The translations under genes and the position numbers were made by a program. A model generated the notes under the pieces. The model saw only the letters and a program-made list of their open reading frames with translations, ran no database searches and was not told the origin of the DNA. Of a stretch of DNA of 5,446 nucleotides, positions 5,045 through 5,446 are shown one piece after another. Each line of letters begins with the position of its first letter. The stretch's first letter is position 1. The stretch is from Halobacteriales archaeon QH_10_70_21 (GTDB lineage: Archaea > Halobacteriota > Halobacteria > Halobacteriales > Haloarculaceae). The stretch is from positions 1-5,446 of the forward strand of contig PXQM01000165.1 in the NCBI GenBank assembly GCA_003021325.1, in the 5' to 3' direction.

Positions 5045-5446
5045 TCAGGCGGGACGACACACGAGCGCGCGCTCGCGCTCGGTCACGTCGTAGTGATGGT
5101 CGGCACACCAGTCGCGGATCTCCGCCGTTCGGTCCGTGCCGGGACGGTCGTGCGGCTCGACGAACAGCGTCGGCCGGTGGCGGTCGATCGTGTCGCTCCC
5201 ACCCGCCAACACCGCCGGCGCGAGCCCCTCGACATCTATCTTGATGTGGTCCGGCGCCGGAAGCGTCTCGGCCAGTGTATCGAGCGTCCGAACCGGGACG
5301 GACTCGACGGCCGTCACCCGTGCGCCCCACCTGGTCGCATCGGCCCTGTCGAACGAGGAGAGCTTCGGGAACGAGGAGCGGTAGAACGGACGGCGACCAG
5401 GTTCGGCACCGACGCCGACGGGGCGAACGATCACGTCACCGGCGGG
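5045..5446 (-). CDS. FkbM-family methyltransferase, C-terminal part
   Basis: This is an S-adenosylmethionine-dependent methyltransferase of the FkbM type, usually O-methylating sugars or other secondary or surface products. The frame stays open to the right edge (residues P-A-G-D precede a GTG at 5434), so the gene begins outside the window and that GTG is most likely internal. The 133 visible residues show the family's second half. First comes a VGVG-x-x-P-G-R strand and turn, then an SSF block. Next is VPVRTLDTLAE, then the hallmark IKIDVEG strand (about residues 68-74) and VLAGG. A strand, RPTLFVEPHD (about 90-99), follows, and the protein ends CRPA with TGA at 5045-5047. The usual acidic residue two places after the VEG motif (VEGxE) is replaced here (VEGLA). 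The substrate cannot be told from this part. Methyltransferases of this type often sit in glycosylation or surface-polysaccharide loci, but no other such gene is visible. Confidence 0.85.
   Translation of the reverse strand, partial: PAGDVIVRPVGVGAEPGRRPFYRSSFPKLSSFDRADATRWGARVTAVESVPVRTLDTLAETLPAPDHIKIDVEGLAPAVLAGGSDTIDRHRPTLFVEPHDRPGTDRTAEIRDWCADHHYDVTERERALVCRPA

Noticed and set aside
4999..5244. Plus-strand open frame with GTG start opposite the methyltransferase
   Set aside because: It is arginine-rich (RARARARSRR) and antisense to the FkbM coding region.
1..5446. CRISPR array, insertion sequence, integrase, toxin-antitoxin or defence genes
   Set aside because: No regularly spaced repeats, terminal inverted repeats or recognisable domains of these types were seen on either strand.

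Overview
The window looks like chromosomal DNA from a haloarchaeon (class Halobacteria). GC content is very high, and the believable proteins are rich in Asp and Glu. Several genes appear to start at or very near the transcript start, with a T-rich TATA-like box about 25-30 bp upstream of the start codon. The elongator tRNA-Met carries an intron in the anticodon loop with an archaeal bulge-helix-bulge motif. Several of the proteins belong to small haloarchaeal-type families.

Layout. Positions 1-1071 (+) hold the C-terminal third or so of an adenosylcobalamin-dependent (class II) ribonucleotide reductase that enters from the left edge. Convergent to it, 1108-2148 (-) encodes a Tat-type lipoprotein with PQQ-like beta-propeller repeats. 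Its reading frame is broken at three places, each explained by one missing G on the coding strand. A 41-residue zinc-finger protein lies at 2236-2361 (+). It is divergent from the lipoprotein and convergent with a VTT/TVP38-type membrane protein at 2355-3000 (-). The membrane protein's natural stop is hidden by an apparent extra base in a run of six. Divergent from it, 3084-3446 (+) encodes a small protein with a CxxC...C site. Its stop codon abuts that of 3447-4430 (-), a PH-like/coiled-coil protein. The intron-containing tRNA-Met is at 4547-4679 (+). A gene-free stretch of about 365 bp follows, with paired direct repeats, a TATA-like element and inverted repeats. The right edge (5045-5446, -) holds the C-terminal half of an FkbM-family methyltransferase.

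Functionally this is a mix of housekeeping genes (dNTP synthesis, tRNA-Met) and small conserved proteins of unknown role. Neighbouring genes mostly alternate in strand, so there is no clear operon. I see no CRISPR array, insertion sequence, toxin-antitoxin pair or defence cluster, and no convincing new multi-gene system. The points most worth checking are the clustered frame breaks at 1150-2381, the repeat-rich non-coding stretch after the tRNA, and the two small putative metal-binding proteins.
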